DNA of 63,097 nucleotides from Clostridium sp. cel8 (GCF_014050525.1 NZ_JACGAG010000013.1:1-63097); one strand, 5' to 3'; counted from the stretch's first letter, positions 17,854 to 28,952 are shown. The notes: generated by a model from the letters alone, not told the origin. Numbers and translations: made by a program.

Positions 17854-18228
17854 TTATACTAACTTTTTCTTCTTAGCTCCTACCATTTTTTTAGGACCTT
17901 TTCTAGTTCTTGCATTTGTCTTTGTCTTTTGTCCTCTAACAGGAAGACCTCTTCTATGTCTTATTCCTCTATATGAACCTATTTCTATTAATCTCTTTAT
18001 ATTTAAAGCAGTTTCTCTTCTTAAGTCACCTTCAACTTTAAGATTTTTTATGCTATCTCTAAGAAGATTTACTTCTTCTTCTGTCAAGTCCTTTACTCGT
18101 GTATCTGGATTTACTCCAGTTTCTTTAAGAATTTTTCGAGAAGTAGACAAGCCTATTCCAAATATGTATGTTAGACCTATTTCTACTCTTTTTTCTTTTG
18201 GTAGATCGACACCTGATATTCTTGCCAT
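17854..18228 (-). CDS. rpsM: 30S ribosomal protein S13
   Basis: A 124-residue head protein that forms bridges to the 50S subunit. It begins [10 protein letters not shown] and contains the [14 protein letters not shown] loop, with a lysine-rich tail that touches P-site tRNA. The ATG follows AGGAGGTG. A 144-base gap with a hairpin separates it from rpmJ. Confidence 0.98.
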   Translation of the reverse strand: MARISGVDLPKEKRVEIGLTYIFGIGLSTSRKILKETGVNPDTRVKDLTEEEVNLLRDSIKNLKVEGDLRRETALNIKRLIEIGSYRGIRHRRGLPVRGQKTKTNARTRKGPKKMVGAKKKKLV

Positions 18229-18290
18229 TAATTACACCTCCTAGTTATCTGCTTGTTAAGGATATTTCAATTTATTTTATATAAAGCTTC

Positions 18291-18330
18291 AAGGTAAGCA
18301 AAATTTATAATTTTGCTGCAGCCGCACCTT
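18291..18330 (-). promoter_or_regulatory. Hairpin in rpmJ-rpsM spacer (candidate alpha-operon leader)
   Basis: An 8-base perfect stem (18297-18304 with 18310-18317, 5-base loop) is enclosed by outer arms AAGGT (18291-18295) and ACCTT (18326-18330), with a G/C-rich asymmetric segment between. It is 60 bases before the rpsM ribosome site, where S4 acts in some bacteria. The regulatory role is inferred from place and shape only. Confidence 0.35.
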
Positions 18331-18372
18331 AAAACATCATTAACTCAAACACTCTTTATTCACAATTTTTAT

Positions 18373-18498
<126 letters not shown>

Positions 18499-18502
18499 TT
18501 AA

Positions 18503-18721
18503 TTACTTTGCTCTCCAGGTTATTCTCCCACGAGTCAAATCATATGGAGAAAGTTCAACTGTAACTTTATCGCCTGGTAGTATTCTTATAAAGTTCATTC
18601 TCAATTTACCTGATATATGTGCTAATATTTTATGTCCGCTTTCCAATTTTACTTCAAACATTGCATTAGGTAAAGCTTCCAAAACAGTACCTTGCATTTC
18701 TATAACATCATCTTTTGACAT
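18503..18721 (-). CDS. infA: Translation initiation factor IF-1
   Basis: A 72-residue S1-fold protein that binds the 30S A site during initiation. It starts [13 protein letters not shown] and has the conserved [15 protein letters not shown] core and the Y-D-L-T-R-G-R-I end. Full family length. It follows the KOW-protein gene by seven bases. Confidence 0.98.
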   Translation of the reverse strand: MSKDDVIEMQGTVLEALPNAMFEVKLESGHKILAHISGKLRMNFIRILPGDKVTVELSPYDLTRGRITWRAK

Positions 18722-18728
18722 AAGGTAA

Positions 18729-19010
18729 TCAAACCTCCTTATTCTTGTCGTAAGACTGCAAAAAACTCTTTATCATGGAATTAGTAACTTCTTGATGTGT
18801 GCTTAGCATTTTTTCTATATCTTTGAATTTACAATCCATAAAATCTAAGTGCTTAAATTTCTTTTTCTTTGGTCTTTCTATAGTCCTAAGCTCACCATCA
18901 CTTATATATACATGATTTTCATCTGATATTCCTATTACTATAAAGAACTTTCCCTTATCTCTTCCAGCCTTAGATAAAACTACTCTTCCTATACAATCAT
19001 CAATGGTCAA
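18729..19010 (-). CDS. KOW-domain RNA-binding protein (L14e-like)
   Basis: A small basic protein of 93 residues with an N-terminal KOW-type SH3 segment: [18 protein letters not shown]. This resembles the archaeal/eukaryal ribosomal L14e family. It recurs in clostridia between map and infA. The start is taken as TTG 19010, six bases after AGAGGTGA; the GTG nine bases upstream is inside that ribosome site. It probably binds RNA or ribosomes; the exact role is unknown. Confidence 0.82.
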   Translation of the reverse strand: MTIDDCIGRVVLSKAGRDKGKFFIVIGISDENHVYISDGELRTIERPKKKKFKHLDFMDCKFKDIEKMLSTHQEVTNSMIKSFLQSYDKNKEV

Positions 19011-19024
19011 ATAAATCACCTCTA

Positions 19025-19777
19025 CTATTCAATTAAGGTTGTTATCTCTGGACCATTTTCTAATATAGCAATTGTATTCTCATAATGAGCTGACAAGCTT
19101 CTATCTACAGTGACAGCTGTCCAGTTATTCTGTTGGACTTCGATATTATATCTGCCGATATTAACCATAGGCTCAATAGCTAAACACATTCCCTTTAATA
19201 GTTTAGGTCCTCTTCCTGGTTTACCAAAGTTAGGCACTACAGGATCTTCATGCATAGAACGACCTATGCCATGACCTACATAATCTCTTACAACAGAATA
19301 ATTGAAACTTTCTACATATGACTGAATAGCATGAGATATATCAGTAAGTCTATTTCCAATTACAGCATGTTCTACGCCCTTAAAAAAGCTTTCCCTAGTT
19401 ACATTAATCAAATTATGTGCTTCATGAGAAACTTCTCCAACTTCAAAAGTTCTTGCTGCATCACCATTATACCCCTTAAATATAGCACCACAATCCACAC
19501 TTACTATATCTCCTTCATGAAGTACTATGCTCTTTGATGGTATGCCATGAACTACTTCCGAGTTTACAGAAGTGCATATTGATGAAGGAAATCCATAATA
19601 ACCTTTGAAAGAAGGTATTGCATCTTTTGATCTTATATATTCATCTGCAATTTTATCCAATTCATAAGTATTTATTCCAGGCTTTATTACCTGATGAATT
19701 TTCTCTAATGTTTCTGCAACTATTTTGCCTGCACTTCTCATAAATTCAATTTCTCTATCTGTCTTTATAATTATCAT
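19025..19777 (-). CDS. map: Methionine aminopeptidase type I
   Basis: Removes the N-terminal methionine from nascent proteins. It is 250 residues long with the metal ligands in the expected motifs: D in V-D-C-G-A, D in G-D-A-A-R-T-F, H in G-H-G-I-G, E in A-I-E-P-M and a C-terminal E in Y-E-N-T. The start ATG overlaps the adk stop by four bases. The secY-adk-map-infA order is widespread in Firmicutes. Confidence 0.97.
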   Translation of the reverse strand: MIIIKTDREIEFMRSAGKIVAETLEKIHQVIKPGINTYELDKIADEYIRSKDAIPSFKGYYGFPSSICTSVNSEVVHGIPSKSIVLHEGDIVSVDCGAIFKGYNGDAARTFEVGEVSHEAHNLINVTRESFFKGVEHAVIGNRLTDISHAIQSYVESFNYSVVRDYVGHGIGRSMHEDPVVPNFGKPGRGPKLLKGMCLAIEPMVNIGRYNIEVQQNNWTAVTVDRSLSAHYENTIAILENGPEITTLIE

Positions 19778-20424
19778 TCACATACTGCTCCTAAGGACTT
19801 CTTAACCCTTTCAAAGACTTCTCCTATTTCTCCAGTTCCATCAACTATTGAGAGTTTATTTTTATCTTTATAATATCCTATCAATGGTTGAGTTTGCTTT
19901 TCATATACATCCAATCTATCTTTAACGGTAGATTCAGTGTCATCTTTTCTTTGAACTACATCTCCACCACAAACATCACACTTACCATCTACTTTAGTAG
20001 GATTAAATTTAATATGGTAACTTGCACCACAAGATGTACATACTCTCCTACCAGTCATTCTATCAAGAATTAATTCTTTTGGAACATCTATAAGTAAAGC
20101 TATATCTATTCCCTTTATATCATCTAAGAAATCATCAAGCGCTTTTGCTTGATTTACTGTTCTTGGGAATCCATCTAAAAGAAATCCATTTTTACAATCT
20201 TCCATATTCAATCTATCTTTTACTATACTTATAGTAACATCATCTGGTACCAATTTCCCAGCATCTAAATAACTTTTAGCCTTTATTCCAAGTTGAGTTT
20301 TCTCAGAGATATTTTTTCTAAAAATATCTCCTGTGGATATATGCGGTATAGAATATTTATCACTTATAAGTTTAGCTTGAGTTCCTTTTCCTGCTCCCGG
20401 AGGACCTAATAAAACTATTTTCAA
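19774..20424 (-). CDS. adk: Adenylate kinase (zinc-binding lid)
   Basis: Interconverts ATP + AMP and two ADP. The P-loop G-P-P-G-A-G-K-G-T begins at residue 7, and the lid carries two C-x2-C pairs (C-T-S-C and C-D-V-C) that bind zinc. The start is taken as TTG 20424, after GGAGATGA, giving 216 residues, the normal long-form length; an upstream ATG has no ribosome site. It lies 22 bases after secY. Confidence 0.96.
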   Translation of the reverse strand: MKIVLLGPPGAGKGTQAKLISDKYSIPHISTGDIFRKNISEKTQLGIKAKSYLDAGKLVPDDVTISIVKDRLNMEDCKNGFLLDGFPRTVNQAKALDDFLDDIKGIDIALLIDVPKELILDRMTGRRVCTSCGASYHIKFNPTKVDGKCDVCGGDVVQRKDDTESTVKDRLDVYEKQTQPLIGYYKDKNKLSIVDGTGEIGEVFERVKKSLGAVCE

Positions 20425-20446
20425 TTGTATCATCTCCAAATTATCT

Positions 20447-21727
20447 TTACTTTAAAAATCCATGGTAATGGCGCATTAACAATTGAGATTCTATCTGTCT
20501 AATAGTTTCAATTGCAACATTGACTATTATAAGCAATCCAGTTCCACCAAAATATATTCCCTTAAAATTAGTATAGGTTTCGGCAATTATAGGTGCTATT
20601 GCTATTATCCCTGCAAAAGCTCCTCCTAAAATTGATACCTTTGTTAAAACTCTTTCTATATACAAAGCTGTTGGCTCACCTGGTCTTATGCCTGGAATAA
20701 ATCCAGAAGATTTATTCATATTTTCTGCCATTTCATCAGGTTTTAAAGTTACTTCAGTATAGAACCATGTAAAAAAGATTGTTAGTACAAAATACATTAA
20801 TGCATATTCCCAACTACTTTCCCTAAAAGGACTATATTTACTCATAGATACAAATTTATAAAATGCTGAATTAGGGAAAAACTGTCCTATAGTCGTTGGA
20901 AATTGCATAACAGATATAGCAAATATTATTCCAATGACTGCCGATCCATTTACATTAATAGGAATGTTAGTGGATTGGCCTTTATACATTCTTCCACCAG
21001 CAGTTTTACCAGCATACTGAATAGGAATCCTTCTTTCTGATAAAGTTGTAATTACAACTGCTACAAATAGTAGCACAACAACTACTACAAATCCTATTAC
21101 TTCAATAAAATTAACTATCTGAGTTTGCTGTAACTTTAGAATTCCCATTATCGTAGATGGAAATCTCGAAATAATATTTATAAATATTATTAAAGAAACT
21201 CCATTACCAATACCATGTTCTGTAATTTTATCTCCAAGCCACATTAAAAAAGTTGAAGCAGTTGTAACAGTAAGTATTATCATAAATATACTCAATTTGC
21301 TAGATGAATCTGCAAGTGCACCTGCTCTAGCTATTATTGCATATATACTAAACCCCTGTATTACACCTAAAGGTACAGATGCATATCTTGTATACTCCTG
21401 TATTTTTTTTCTTCCTTCTTCCCCTTCTTTAGATAACTGCTCTAAACGTGGTATAGCTACTGTAAGCAATTGCATTATGATGGAAGAATTAATAAAGGGA
21501 ATAACACCCATTGCAAATATACTAAATCTACTAAATGCACCACCAGATATTAAATCATAAAAACCAATCAATGATCCACCTGTGGTCAAATTAGCCAACT
21601 TTGCAGTATCAACTCCAGGAACAGGTATAAAATTACCCATTCTAAAAATTACTATCATAGCAAAAGTAAACAACAATCTTTTTTTTAAATCTGGAACTTT
21701 CCAGGCATTATGTAAGGTTGATAACAC
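20447..21727 (-). CDS. secY: Preprotein translocase channel subunit SecY
   Basis: A 426-residue polytopic channel with about ten membrane segments. The P-V-P-G-V-D plug region follows the first span and the S-E-R-R-I-P-I-Q-Y cytoplasmic loop is conserved. It pairs with SecE (46676-46903) and SecG. Its start is one base after the rplO stop, so the genes are translationally coupled. Confidence 0.98.
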   Translation of the reverse strand: MLSTLHNAWKVPDLKKRLLFTFAMIVIFRMGNFIPVPGVDTAKLANLTTGGSLIGFYDLISGGAFSRFSIFAMGVIPFINSSIIMQLLTVAIPRLEQLSKEGEEGRKKIQEYTRYASVPLGVIQGFSIYAIIARAGALADSSSKLSIFMIILTVTTASTFLMWLGDKITEHGIGNGVSLIIFINIISRFPSTIMGILKLQQTQIVNFIEVIGFVVVVVLLFVAVVITTLSERRIPIQYAGKTAGGRMYKGQSTNIPINVNGSAVIGIIFAISVMQFPTTIGQFFPNSAFYKFVSMSKYSPFRESSWEYALMYFVLTIFFTWFYTEVTLKPDEMAENMNKSSGFIPGIRPGEPTALYIERVLTKVSILGGAFAGIIAIAPIIAETYTNFKGIYFGGTGLLIIVNVAIETIRQIESQLLMRHYHGFLK

Positions 21728-21728
21728 C

Positions 21729-22169
21729 TTATATCACCTCAACTTTTCCTCCAGCAGCTTCTATTTTTTCTGCCGCAGCTTTTGTAAACTTGGCTGCCTT
21801 TACTGTAAGTTTCTTATTTAATTCTCCATTTCCAAGTACTTTTAGCCCATCTTTTGATTTCTTTATTATTCCTTTTTCTAAAAGTAACTGTGGAGTAACC
21901 TCTGTTCCATCTTCAAATATATTTAATCTTTCCACATTAATATGTGAATATTCTTTGGCAAATATATTAGTAAATCCTCTTTTAGGAATTCTTCTAAATA
22001 AAGGCATTTGACCTCCTTCGAATCCTAATCTTACTCCACCTCCGGATCTTGCATTCTGTCCTTTTTCACCTTTACCAGCATTTCTACCTAATCCTGATCC
22101 TGTACCTCTACCAACTCTTTTACGGGATTTTTTTGATCCTAATGGGGCTTTCAAATCATGAAGTTTCAT
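21729..22169 (-). CDS. rplO: 50S ribosomal protein L15
   Basis: A 146-residue late-assembly 50S protein. The start M-K-L-H-D-L and the glycine/arginine-rich [15 protein letters not shown] region are diagnostic, as is the [18 protein letters not shown] block. It lies between rpmD and secY. Confidence 0.98.
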   Translation of the reverse strand: MKLHDLKAPLGSKKSRKRVGRGTGSGLGRNAGKGEKGQNARSGGGVRLGFEGGQMPLFRRIPKRGFTNIFAKEYSHINVERLNIFEDGTEVTPQLLLEKGIIKKSKDGLKVLGNGELNKKLTVKAAKFTKAAAEKIEAAGGKVEVI

Positions 22170-22186
22170 TTTTGCACCTCCTCCTA

Positions 22187-22366
22187 TTACGCTTCTTCTA
22201 CTTTTAAAAGATAACTAACTTTTTTTATCATACCTCTTATCTGAGGAGTATCTTCTTTCTCTACTACACTTCTTATCTTTTTTAGTCCAAGTGCTTGAAC
22301 TGTAGCTATATGACTCTTTTTTCTTCCTATTAAACTTTTTTCCAAAGTTATTTTAAGTTTAGCCAA
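22187..22366 (-). CDS. rpmD: 50S ribosomal protein L30
   Basis: A 59-residue protein read from the sequence between rpsE and rplO. It starts at TTG 22366 after AGGAGGT and runs [14 protein letters not shown], with the conserved V-Q-A-L-G-L-K-K-I core. The TTG start explains why it is easily missed. Its position in the spc operon is canonical. Confidence 0.96.
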   Translation of the reverse strand: MAKLKITLEKSLIGRKKSHIATVQALGLKKIRSVVEKEDTPQIRGMIKKVSYLLKVEEA

Positions 22367-22378
22367 AGGTATTACCTC

Positions 22379-22876
22379 CTAACCTAAAATCTCTTCAACA
22401 GTTTTACCTCTAAGATTAGCAATTTGTTCTGCTGTTCTTAGTCTGGATAAACCGTTAATAGTAGCATTTACCATATTTATCGGATTGTTTGTTCCAAGTG
22501 ATTTTGCTCTAACATCTTTCAAGCCAGCAAGTTCAAGTACTGCTCTAGCTGGACCACCTGCTATAACTCCTGTTCCTTCTGATGCAGTTTTTATAAGAAC
22601 TCTTCCAGTTCCAAACTTTCCTATAATATCATGAGGTACTGTAGTACCTACAATTGCAACATCAATTAAATTTTTCTTTGCATCTTCTATTCCTTTTCTA
22701 ATTGCTTCAGGTATTTCTATAGATTTACCGCTTCCAACACCAACGTGACCAGCTTCATCTCCAACCACAACTAGTGCACTAAATCTAAAATTTCTACCAC
22801 CTTTAACAACCTTAGCAACTCTATTTATAAATACAACTTTTTCTTTAAGATTCAAAGTGCTAGGATCAATTCTCAT
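22379..22876 (-). CDS. rpsE: 30S ribosomal protein S5
   Basis: A 165-residue protein involved in decoding accuracy and mRNA unwinding at the entry channel. It has V-V-G-D-E-x-G-H-V-G-V-G and the C-terminal S5 domain [11 protein letters not shown]. The ATG follows AAGGAGG. It sits between rplR and rpmD. Confidence 0.98.
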   Translation of the reverse strand: MRIDPSTLNLKEKVVFINRVAKVVKGGRNFRFSALVVVGDEAGHVGVGSGKSIEIPEAIRKGIEDAKKNLIDVAIVGTTVPHDIIGKFGTGRVLIKTASEGTGVIAGGPARAVLELAGLKDVRAKSLGTNNPINMVNATINGLSRLRTAEQIANLRGKTVEEILG

Positions 22877-22892
22877 TAATTTTCCTCCTTCT

Positions 22893-23252
22893 TTAGAATT
22901 TCAAACCAGCTTCTCTTGCACCTTCTGCTAGATTTTGTATTCTTCCATGATATATATATCCGCCTCTATCAAATACAACTTCATTTATTCCATTTTTAAT
23001 AGCTTTATCTGCAATGTTTTTTCCAACAACCTTAGCTGCTTCTTTATTGCTTCCTACTCCTTGAAAGTCTTTATCTAAAGTAGAGGCTGAAACTAATGTT
23101 ATTCCCTTTACATCATCTATTACTTGAGCATATATATTCTTTTCACTTCTATAAACTGCAAGTCTAGGTCTTTCAGAAGTCCCAAAAATTTTTTTACGAA
23201 CTCTTAAATGACGTTTTGCTCTTAATTTCTTCTTGTCATCTTTTTTAATCAT
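22893..23252 (-). CDS. rplR: 50S ribosomal protein L18
   Basis: A 119-residue 5S rRNA-binding protein. Conserved R-P-R-L-A-V-Y-R-S and F-D-R-G-G-Y-x-Y-H-G-R-I blocks are present and the protein ends A-R-E-A-G-L-K-F as usual. It is 19 bases from rplF. Confidence 0.98.
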   Translation of the reverse strand: MIKKDDKKKLRAKRHLRVRKKIFGTSERPRLAVYRSEKNIYAQVIDDVKGITLVSASTLDKDFQGVGSNKEAAKVVGKNIADKAIKNGINEVVFDRGGYIYHGRIQNLAEGAREAGLKF

Positions 23253-23271
23253 AGAAATTCACTCCTTTCTA

Positions 23272-23814
23272 TTATTTCTTACCAGTTTTACCTTCTTTAC
23301 GTCTTATATGTTCATTTTCATATTTAATTCCTTTTCCTTTGTATGGCTCAGGTTTCCTCCAGTTTCTTATGTCTGCTGCAACATATCCAACAAGTTCTTT
23401 ATCCATTCCCTTTACTACAACCTGAGTACTACTTGGAGTTTCAAATGTTACTCCCTCTATAGGTTCTATTTCAACTGGATGTGAATATCCTATATGCATA
23501 ACTAATTTCTTGCCTTTAAGTTGTGCTCTATATCCAACTCCAACAAGTTCTAGAGTTTTTGAATATCCTTCTGTTACTCCGATTACCATATTATTTATAA
23601 GTGCTCTAGTCAATCCATGTAAAGCTCTTACTTGTTTTTCATCACTACTTCTTTTAACTATTATTGAATTATCTTCAACTGTTATACTAATTTCTTTTCT
23701 CATAGCTTTAACTAGCTGACCTTTTGGTCCTTTTACAGTAACAACATTATCAGGTGTTACTGTAACTGTCACGCCAGCTGGAATAGCTATTGGAAGTCTT
23801 CCTATTCTTGACAT
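23272..23814 (-). CDS. rplF: 50S ribosomal protein L6
   Basis: A 180-residue protein near the sarcin-ricin loop and factor-binding site. The start M-S-R-I-G-R-L-P-I at 23814 follows an AGGAGGTG site; an open frame 20 codons longer overlaps rpsH and lacks one. The C-terminal [10 protein letters not shown] motif is intact. Confidence 0.97.
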   Translation of the reverse strand: MSRIGRLPIAIPAGVTVTVTPDNVVTVKGPKGQLVKAMRKEISITVEDNSIIVKRSSDEKQVRALHGLTRALINNMVIGVTEGYSKTLELVGVGYRAQLKGKKLVMHIGYSHPVEIEPIEGVTFETPSSTQVVVKGMDKELVGYVAADIRNWRKPEPYKGKGIKYENEHIRRKEGKTGKK

Positions 23815-23845
23815 TATTACACCTCCTGTGGTATTCGTAGGCCCT

Positions 23846-24244
23846 CTACCATATGTAACAAAGTACTTCTCCACCTACTCCTAATTTTCTTGCTTCTCTA
23901 TCTGTAACAATTCCGTTTGAAGTCGATATTATAGCAATTCCTAAACCATTTAAAACTTTAGGAATTTCTTCTTTTCTACAATATACTCTTAAACCCGGTT
24001 TTGAAATTCTCTTAAGTCCAGTTATAACTCTCTTTTTATCTTCAGTATATTTCATAGAAAATCTTATCATATTAACAGAACCGTCTGTATATTCTTCTAA
24101 ATCCTTAATGTATCCTTCTTGAAGCATTATATTCAATATTGCCTTCTTAATATTTGAAGAAGGTACCTCTACTATCTTATGTCTAACAATATTCGCATTT
24201 CTTATACGTGTAAGTAAATCTGCTATAGGATCAGTCATTACCAT
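23846..24244 (-). CDS. rpsH: 30S ribosomal protein S8
   Basis: A 132-residue primary 16S rRNA binder. It begins [17 protein letters not shown] and ends [11 protein letters not shown], both typical. In Escherichia coli S8 represses the spc operon; no such site was recognised here. Confidence 0.98.
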   Translation of the reverse strand: MVMTDPIADLLTRIRNANIVRHKIVEVPSSNIKKAILNIMLQEGYIKDLEEYTDGSVNMIRFSMKYTEDKKRVITGLKRISKPGLRVYCRKEEIPKVLNGLGIAIISTSNGIVTDREARKLGVGGEVLCYIW

Positions 24245-24279
24245 TTATTGTGTGCCTCCTTTCATTTACGACTATCTAA

Positions 24280-24465
24280 TTACCAACTTGCTTTTCTGCA
24301 TCCAGGTATCTCACCTTTATATGCAAGTTCTCTAAAACAAATACGACATATGCCATATTTCTTTAAAACAGAATGAGGTCTTCCACATATTCTGCATCTT
24401 GTATAAGCTCTAGTTGGATATTTAGGTTGTTTTTTATATTTTTCTATCAAAGCTTTACGTGCCAT
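24280..24465 (-). CDS. rpsZ: 30S ribosomal protein S14, zinc-binding type Z
   Basis: A 61-residue short form of S14. Two C-x2-C pairs (C-R-I-C-G-R-P-H and C-R-I-C-F) bind zinc. It ends G-C-R-K-A-S-W. The zinc form at the canonical spc position indicates the constitutive version; zinc-free paralogues, if any, lie elsewhere. Confidence 0.98.
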   Translation of the reverse strand: MARKALIEKYKKQPKYPTRAYTRCRICGRPHSVLKKYGICRICFRELAYKGEIPGCRKASW

Positions 24466-24477
24466 GCTTTTCCCTCC

Positions 24478-25023
24478 TTATCTTTGAGTAAATGGCATAC
24501 CAAGAAATCTAAGTAATTCCCTTGCTTCTTCATCAGTATTAGCTGTTGTAACAAATATTATATCCATACCTCTTATTTTATCTATCTTATCATATTCTAT
24601 TTCAGGGAATATAAGTTGTTCCTTAATTCCTAATGAATAATTTCCTCTTCCATCAAATGATTTATCAGAAACTCCTGAAAAATCTCTAACTCTTGGAAGT
24701 GCAACATTTATTAGTTTATCTGCAAATTCGTACATATACTGCTTTCTCAAAGTAACTTTACAACCTATCGGCATATTTTCTCTTATTTTAAAATTTGCAA
24801 CTGATTTCTTTGCTCTAGTTAATACAGGTTTTTGTCCTGTAATTATAGTTAAGTCATTTACTGCTGATTCCAAAGCTTTTGGATTATCCTTAGCTTCGCC
24901 AACACCCATATTTATAACTATTTTCTCTAATCTAGGTGCCTGCATTACATTCTTGTATTTAAATTTTTCCATTAAAGCAGGAACTACTTCTTTAGTATAT
25001 TTTTCTTGTAATCTTGAACTCAT
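24478..25023 (-). CDS. rplE: 50S ribosomal protein L5
   Basis: A 181-residue protein that binds 5S rRNA and touches the P-site tRNA. Start ATG 25023 (M-S-S-R-L-Q-E-K-Y) follows AAAGGAGG. Conserved [10 protein letters not shown] and F-S-G-V blocks are present. It is followed at 12 bases by rpsZ. Confidence 0.97.
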   Translation of the reverse strand: MSSRLQEKYTKEVVPALMEKFKYKNVMQAPRLEKIVINMGVGEAKDNPKALESAVNDLTIITGQKPVLTRAKKSVANFKIRENMPIGCKVTLRKQYMYEFADKLINVALPRVRDFSGVSDKSFDGRGNYSLGIKEQLIFPEIEYDKIDKIRGMDIIFVTTANTDEEARELLRFLGMPFTQR

Positions 25024-25044
25024 GTTTTGCCCTCCTTTCAAAGA

Positions 25045-25362
25045 TTAAAATATTTCTCCGCACTTTTTACATACTCTTACTTTTGTTCCATCATCTAATA
25101 TCTTATGACTTATTCTTGTGACGTTTTTGCATTTGTTACAATATAGCATTACTTTCGAACTATATATTGGAGCTTCTTTATGAATTATTCCACCTTCTAC
25201 ATTAGCTCTATTTGGCTTTTGGTGTTTTGTAACAACATTTACGTCTTTAACAATGATTTTACCAGACTTAGGGTTTACTGATAATACTTCTCCGATCTTC
25301 CCCTTATCTTTACCTGATATAACCATAACTGTATCTTTTTTTATTACATGTACTTTTGCCAT
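25045..25362 (-). CDS. rplX: 50S ribosomal protein L24
   Basis: A 105-residue assembly initiator with an N-terminal KOW motif (V-I-S-G-K-D-K-G-K-I-G-E-V) and a C-x2-C pair twice near the C-terminus (C-N-K-C, C-K-K-C). Start is ATG 25362 after AGGAGGTG; the GTG three codons upstream is inside that site. Confidence 0.97.
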   Translation of the reverse strand: MAKVHVIKKDTVMVISGKDKGKIGEVLSVNPKSGKIIVKDVNVVTKHQKPNRANVEGGIIHKEAPIYSSKVMLYCNKCKNVTRISHKILDDGTKVRVCKKCGEIF

Positions 25363-25380
25363 TCTAGACACCTCCTTATC

Positions 25381-25749
25381 TTATAGAACTTCAGGTGCTA
25401 ATGATAATATTTTTGTAAAATCTTTATCCCTTAGCTCTCTCGCAACTGGTCCGAAAATACGTGTTCCTCTTGGTTGTTTATCATCTTTTATTATTACTGC
25501 AGCATTTTCATCAAATTTTATGTATGAACCATCTGCTCTTCTTAAGCCCTTTACCGATCTTACGATAACGGCTTTTACTACTTCTCCTTTTTTAACAACA
25601 CCGCCAGGTGTTGCACTTTTAACACTAGCAACTATTATATCACCGATGTTTCCCCACTTTCTTTTGGAACCACCTAGTACTCTTATACACATAATCTCTT
25701 TAGCCCCAGAATTATCTGCAACTTTCAACAATGACTGTTGTTGAATCAT
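25381..25749 (-). CDS. rplN: 50S ribosomal protein L14
   Basis: A 122-residue protein at the subunit interface. It begins [16 protein letters not shown] and contains the [14 protein letters not shown] motif, both invariant features. It is 27 bases after rpsQ. Confidence 0.98.
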   Translation of the reverse strand: MIQQQSLLKVADNSGAKEIMCIRVLGGSKRKWGNIGDIIVASVKSATPGGVVKKGEVVKAVIVRSVKGLRRADGSYIKFDENAAVIIKDDKQPRGTRIFGPVARELRDKDFTKILSLAPEVL

Positions 25750-25776
25750 TGAAATACCCTCCTTTCAGCTCATATA

Positions 25777-26031
25777 CTATTTAGCTTTTTCTACTACTTC
25801 AACAAGTCTCCATCTTTTATCTTTAGATAAAGGTCTAGTTTCCATTATCAATACCCTATCATTACATTTTGCTTCATTTTTTTCATCATGGACCTTAAAT
25901 TTAGTAGTTTTATTTATTATTTTTCCGTATAATGGATGACGTACTTTAGTTGCCACTGCAACTACTACTGTTTTATCCATCTTGTCAGAAACAACTTTAC
26001 CTATCTTTGTCTTTCTAGATTTTCTTTCCAC
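25777..26031 (-). CDS. rpsQ: 30S ribosomal protein S17
   Basis: An 84-residue OB-fold 16S rRNA binder. Start is taken as GTG 26031 seven bases after AAAGGAGG; the longer open frame begins inside that site. Motifs [12 protein letters not shown] and the H-P-L-Y-G-K segment identify it. Confidence 0.97.
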   Translation of the reverse strand: MERKSRKTKIGKVVSDKMDKTVVVAVATKVRHPLYGKIINKTTKFKVHDEKNEAKCNDRVLIMETRPLSKDKRWRLVEVVEKAK

Positions 26032-26050
26032 AGGACAGCCTCCTTTCACT

Positions 26051-26263
26051 CTACTGTTCTAAAGTTCTTAGTTCATTCTCTCTAATGATAGTTTTTACTT
26101 GAGCTATGGATCTTTTTACCTCTTTTATCCTCATTGGGTTCTCTAATTGACCTATAGCCAATTGAAATCTTAAATTAAATAATTCGGACTTAAAATCAGC
26201 TAGCTTCGCCTGTAAGTCTTGAGGGCTATTATTTCTTAATTCCTGTAATTCTTTAGCCTTCAT
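26051..26263 (-). CDS. rpmC: 50S ribosomal protein L29
   Basis: A 70-residue helical protein by the exit tunnel, where it contributes to chaperone and SRP docking. Start is ATG 26263 ([10 protein letters not shown]), which overlaps the rplP 3' end by 11 bases. The F-N-L-R-F-Q-L-A-x-G-Q-L motif is typical. Confidence 0.97.
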   Translation of the reverse strand: MKAKELQELRNNSPQDLQAKLADFKSELFNLRFQLAIGQLENPMRIKEVKRSIAQVKTIIRENELRTLEQ

Positions 26264-26696
26264 TGCTTTCACCACCAATTTTTTCAAAATCTTTTCTTGT
26301 TACAAATTTAGTTTTTATAGGTAACTTATAAGCAGCAAGTCTCATAGCTTCTCTTGCTATTTCTTCGCTAACACCTGATAACTCAAATAATACTCTATCA
26401 GGTTTTACTACTGCTACCCAATACTCTGGTGATCCTTTACCTGAACCCATACGAGTTTCTGCTGGTTTCTCAGTAATTGGTTTATCGGGGAAAATTTTTA
26501 TCCAAAGTTTTCCTCCTCTTTTAATATATCTATTTATAGCTATTCTGGCAGCTTCTATTTGATTACTTGTGATCCAACCACATTCGGTTGCCTGTATAGC
26601 ATAATCTCCATATGCTATAAAATTACCTCTAGTAGCTCTACCTCTCATTCTACCACGCTGTACCTTACGATGTTTAACTCTCTTAGGCATTAACAT
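26253..26696 (-). CDS. rplP: 50S ribosomal protein L16
   Basis: A 147-residue protein that helps A-site tRNA placement. It starts [10 protein letters not shown] and contains R-G-R-x-R-G-x-A-T-R-G and [10 protein letters not shown]. An AAAGGAGG site lies eight bases before the first ATG. The 3' end overlaps rpmC. Confidence 0.98.
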   Translation of the reverse strand: MLMPKRVKHRKVQRGRMRGRATRGNFIAYGDYAIQATECGWITSNQIEAARIAINRYIKRGGKLWIKIFPDKPITEKPAETRMGSGKGSPEYWVAVVKPDRVLFELSGVSEEIAREAMRLAAYKLPIKTKFVTRKDFEKIGGESNEG

Positions 26697-26713
26697 GTTG
26701 TATTCCTCCTTTC

Positions 26714-27385
26714 CTATACGTTAGCTTTTTCTTCACTTTCAACATTTTTCTTAGTTGGAAGTATTTCTCCTTTATAAACCCAAACTTTAACTCCAATCTT
26801 ACCATAAGTTGTATCAGCTTCGGCAAATCCATAATCTATATCAGCTCTTAAAGTTTGAAGTGGAATTGTTCCTTCATGATAAGATTCGGCCCTTGCAATC
26901 TCTGCACCGCCAAGTCTTCCTGAACAAGTAGTTTTAACACCTTTAACTCCAGACTTCATAGCCCTTTGAATTGTTTGTTTCATAGCTCTTCTAAAAGAAA
27001 TTCTCTTTTCAAGCTGAAATGCTATATTTTCTGCCATAAGTTGTGCATCACTTTCAGCAGATTTTACTTCTACTATATTTATCAATATAGTTTTTTCTTT
27101 AATTATCTTCTTAAGTTCGGATTTTAGTGCTTCTATTCCCTGACCGCCTTTTCCTATTATCATACCAGGCTTAGCAGTAAATATATTAAGCTTAACTCTC
27201 TTAGCTGCTCTCTCAATCTGAATTTTTGAAACTCCAGCAATTTTTGTTCTGGATTTCACAAATTTTCTTATTTCATTATCTTCAACTAAATTATCTGCAA
27301 AATCTTTCTTTCCTGCATACCACTTAGCATCCCATTCTTTAATAACTCCAACTCTAAGACCATGTGGATGTACTTTCTGTCCCAT
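26714..27385 (-). CDS. rpsC: 30S ribosomal protein S3
   Basis: A 223-residue protein at the mRNA entry site. It starts [11 protein letters not shown] and has the KH motif G-K-G-G-Q-G-I and the C-terminal G[14 protein letters not shown] block. It lies 17 bases after rplV. Confidence 0.98.
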   Translation of the reverse strand: MGQKVHPHGLRVGVIKEWDAKWYAGKKDFADNLVEDNEIRKFVKSRTKIAGVSKIQIERAAKRVKLNIFTAKPGMIIGKGGQGIEALKSELKKIIKEKTILINIVEVKSAESDAQLMAENIAFQLEKRISFRRAMKQTIQRAMKSGVKGVKTTCSGRLGGAEIARAESYHEGTIPLQTLRADIDYGFAEADTTYGKIGVKVWVYKGEILPTKKNVESEEKANV

Positions 27386-27401
27386 CTTTTTCCCTCCTTC
27401 T

Positions 27402-27740
27402 TTATTCTTCTCTTTCCTTAACTACTAGAGTTATATGACTGCTTCTCTTTTTTATACTAAACGCTCTCCCTTGAGCATGCGGTTGAAATCTCTTTAAAGT
27501 TGGACCTTGACATGCATATGCCTGCGATATATATAAATTATTTGAATCTAAGTCCAAATTATTTTCCGCATTAGCAACTGCTGATTTGAGTAATTTATTT
27601 ACTACTACAGCTGCCTCCTTTGGAGTATATTTTAATATGGCAAAAGCTTCATTTACATTTTTTCCTCTTATTAAATCAAGAACAATCTGTACTTTAGTTG
27701 AAGACATTCTTACATATTTAGCTATTGCTTTAGCTTCCAT
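27402..27740 (-). CDS. rplV: 50S ribosomal protein L22
   Basis: A 112-residue protein lining the nascent peptide tunnel, where macrolide resistance mutations can occur. It contains [16 protein letters not shown] and P-R/H-A-Q-G-R-A-F, with no insertion or deletion visible in the loop. It lies between rpsS and rpsC. Confidence 0.98.
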   Translation of the reverse strand: MEAKAIAKYVRMSSTKVQIVLDLIRGKNVNEAFAILKYTPKEAAVVVNKLLKSAVANAENNLDLDSNNLYISQAYACQGPTLKRFQPHAQGRAFSIKKRSSHITLVVKEREE

Positions 27741-27760
27741 GTCTTTACCTCCTCTCGTTA

Positions 27761-28054
27761 TTACTTAACTGCTTTAACATTAGTTGTTTTTTCTGTTTTA
27801 TTGATATGACCTCTATAAGTTCTAGTCAATGCAAATTCTCCCAACTTATGTCCTACCATATCTTCAGATATGTATACAGGTACATGTTTTCTTCCGTCAT
27901 GTACTGCTATAGTATGACCTATCATCTGAGGGAATATAGTTGAACTTCTTGACCAAGTCTTTATAACTTTCTTTTCACCTTTTTTATTCATCTCATTTAT
28001 TTTTTTTAAAAGTGCTTCTTGAACATAAGGTCCCTTTTTAACTGATCTACTCAA
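27761..28054 (-). CDS. rpsS: 30S ribosomal protein S19
   Basis: A 97-residue head protein. The sequence begins [11 protein letters not shown] and has [14 protein letters not shown] and [10 protein letters not shown], all diagnostic. It lies 64 bases after rplB. Confidence 0.98.
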   Translation of the reverse strand: MSRSVKKGPYVQEALLKKINEMNKKGEKKVIKTWSRSSTIFPQMIGHTIAVHDGRKHVPVYISEDMVGHKLGEFALTRTYRGHINKTEKTTNVKAVK

Positions 28055-28118
28055 TTTTTTGGCCTCCCTTCATACATTACATAATAGTTTAAGGAAGAGA
28101 ATGTATATTCTCTTCAAA

Positions 28119-28952
28119 CTATTTACTATTTCTTCTCTTAACTATAAACTTATTAGAATATTTTTTACTCTTTCTAGTTTTATATCCCAATGCTGGTTTA
28201 CCCCATGGAGTAAGTGGTCCTGGATGACCTACTGGGGACTTACCTTCACCACCACCATGTGGATGATCATTAGGATTCATTACAGATCCTCTTACTGTTG
28301 GTCTGATTCCCATATGTCTTTTTCTTCCTGCTTTACCTAGCTTAACTATTTCATGAGTTAAATTAGATACCGTCCCAATAGTAGCCCTACACTCTAATCT
28401 AACATATCTCATTTCTCCACTTGGCAATCTAAGAGTAGCATATTTACCTTCTTTTGCCATTAGCTGTGCAGATGCTCCAGCTGACCTAACAAGTTGTGCA
28501 CCCTTTCCTTTTTGAAGTTCTACGTTATGAATAATTGTACCTACTGGTATATTTAAAAGTGGAAGGCAATTTCCAACCTTTATATCTGAATTTGGTCCTG
28601 AAACTATAACATCCCCAACCTTTAATCCAACTGGAGCTATTATGTATCTTTTTTCTCCATCCACATAATTTACAAGAGCTATATATGCAGATCTATTAGG
28701 ATCATATTCTATAGTAGCAACTTTTGCTGGTATATCATCTTTATCTCTTTTAAAATCAATTATTCTATATTTTCTCTTAGCTCCTCCACCTATGTGGCGA
28801 ACTGTTATTCTTCCATTTGAATTCCTACCACCACTTTTTTTCAGATCCCTAAGAAGTGACTTTTCAGGTACATCTGTAGTCAACTCTTCAAATGTACTTA
28901 CTGTCATATTCCTTCTTGATGGAGTAGTAGGCTTAAATCCTCTAACTGCCAT
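28119..28952 (-). CDS. rplB: 50S ribosomal protein L2
   Basis: A 277-residue protein next to the peptidyl-transferase centre. The [15 protein letters not shown] block, and the V-M-N-P[10 protein letters not shown] segment with its essential histidine, are intact. It follows rplW. Confidence 0.99.
   Translation of the reverse strand: MAVRGFKPTTPSRRNMTVSTFEELTTDVPEKSLLRDLKKSGGRNSNGRITVRHIGGGAKRKYRIIDFKRDKDDIPAKVATIEYDPNRSAYIALVNYVDGEKRYIIAPVGLKVGDVIVSGPNSDIKVGNCLPLLNIPVGTIIHNVELQKGKGAQLVRSAGASAQLMAKEGKYATLRLPSGEMRYVRLECRATIGTVSNLTHEIVKLGKAGRKRHMGIRPTVRGSVMNPNDHPHGGGEGKSPVGHPGPLTPWGKPALGYKTRKSKKYSNKFIVKRRNSK

Noticed and set aside
17588-18244. 218-residue plus-strand frame
   Set aside because: Antisense to rpsK and rpsM, no promoter or ribosome site, low-complexity composition.
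25253-25744. 163-residue plus-strand frame
   Set aside because: Antisense to rplX and rplN, no ribosome site.
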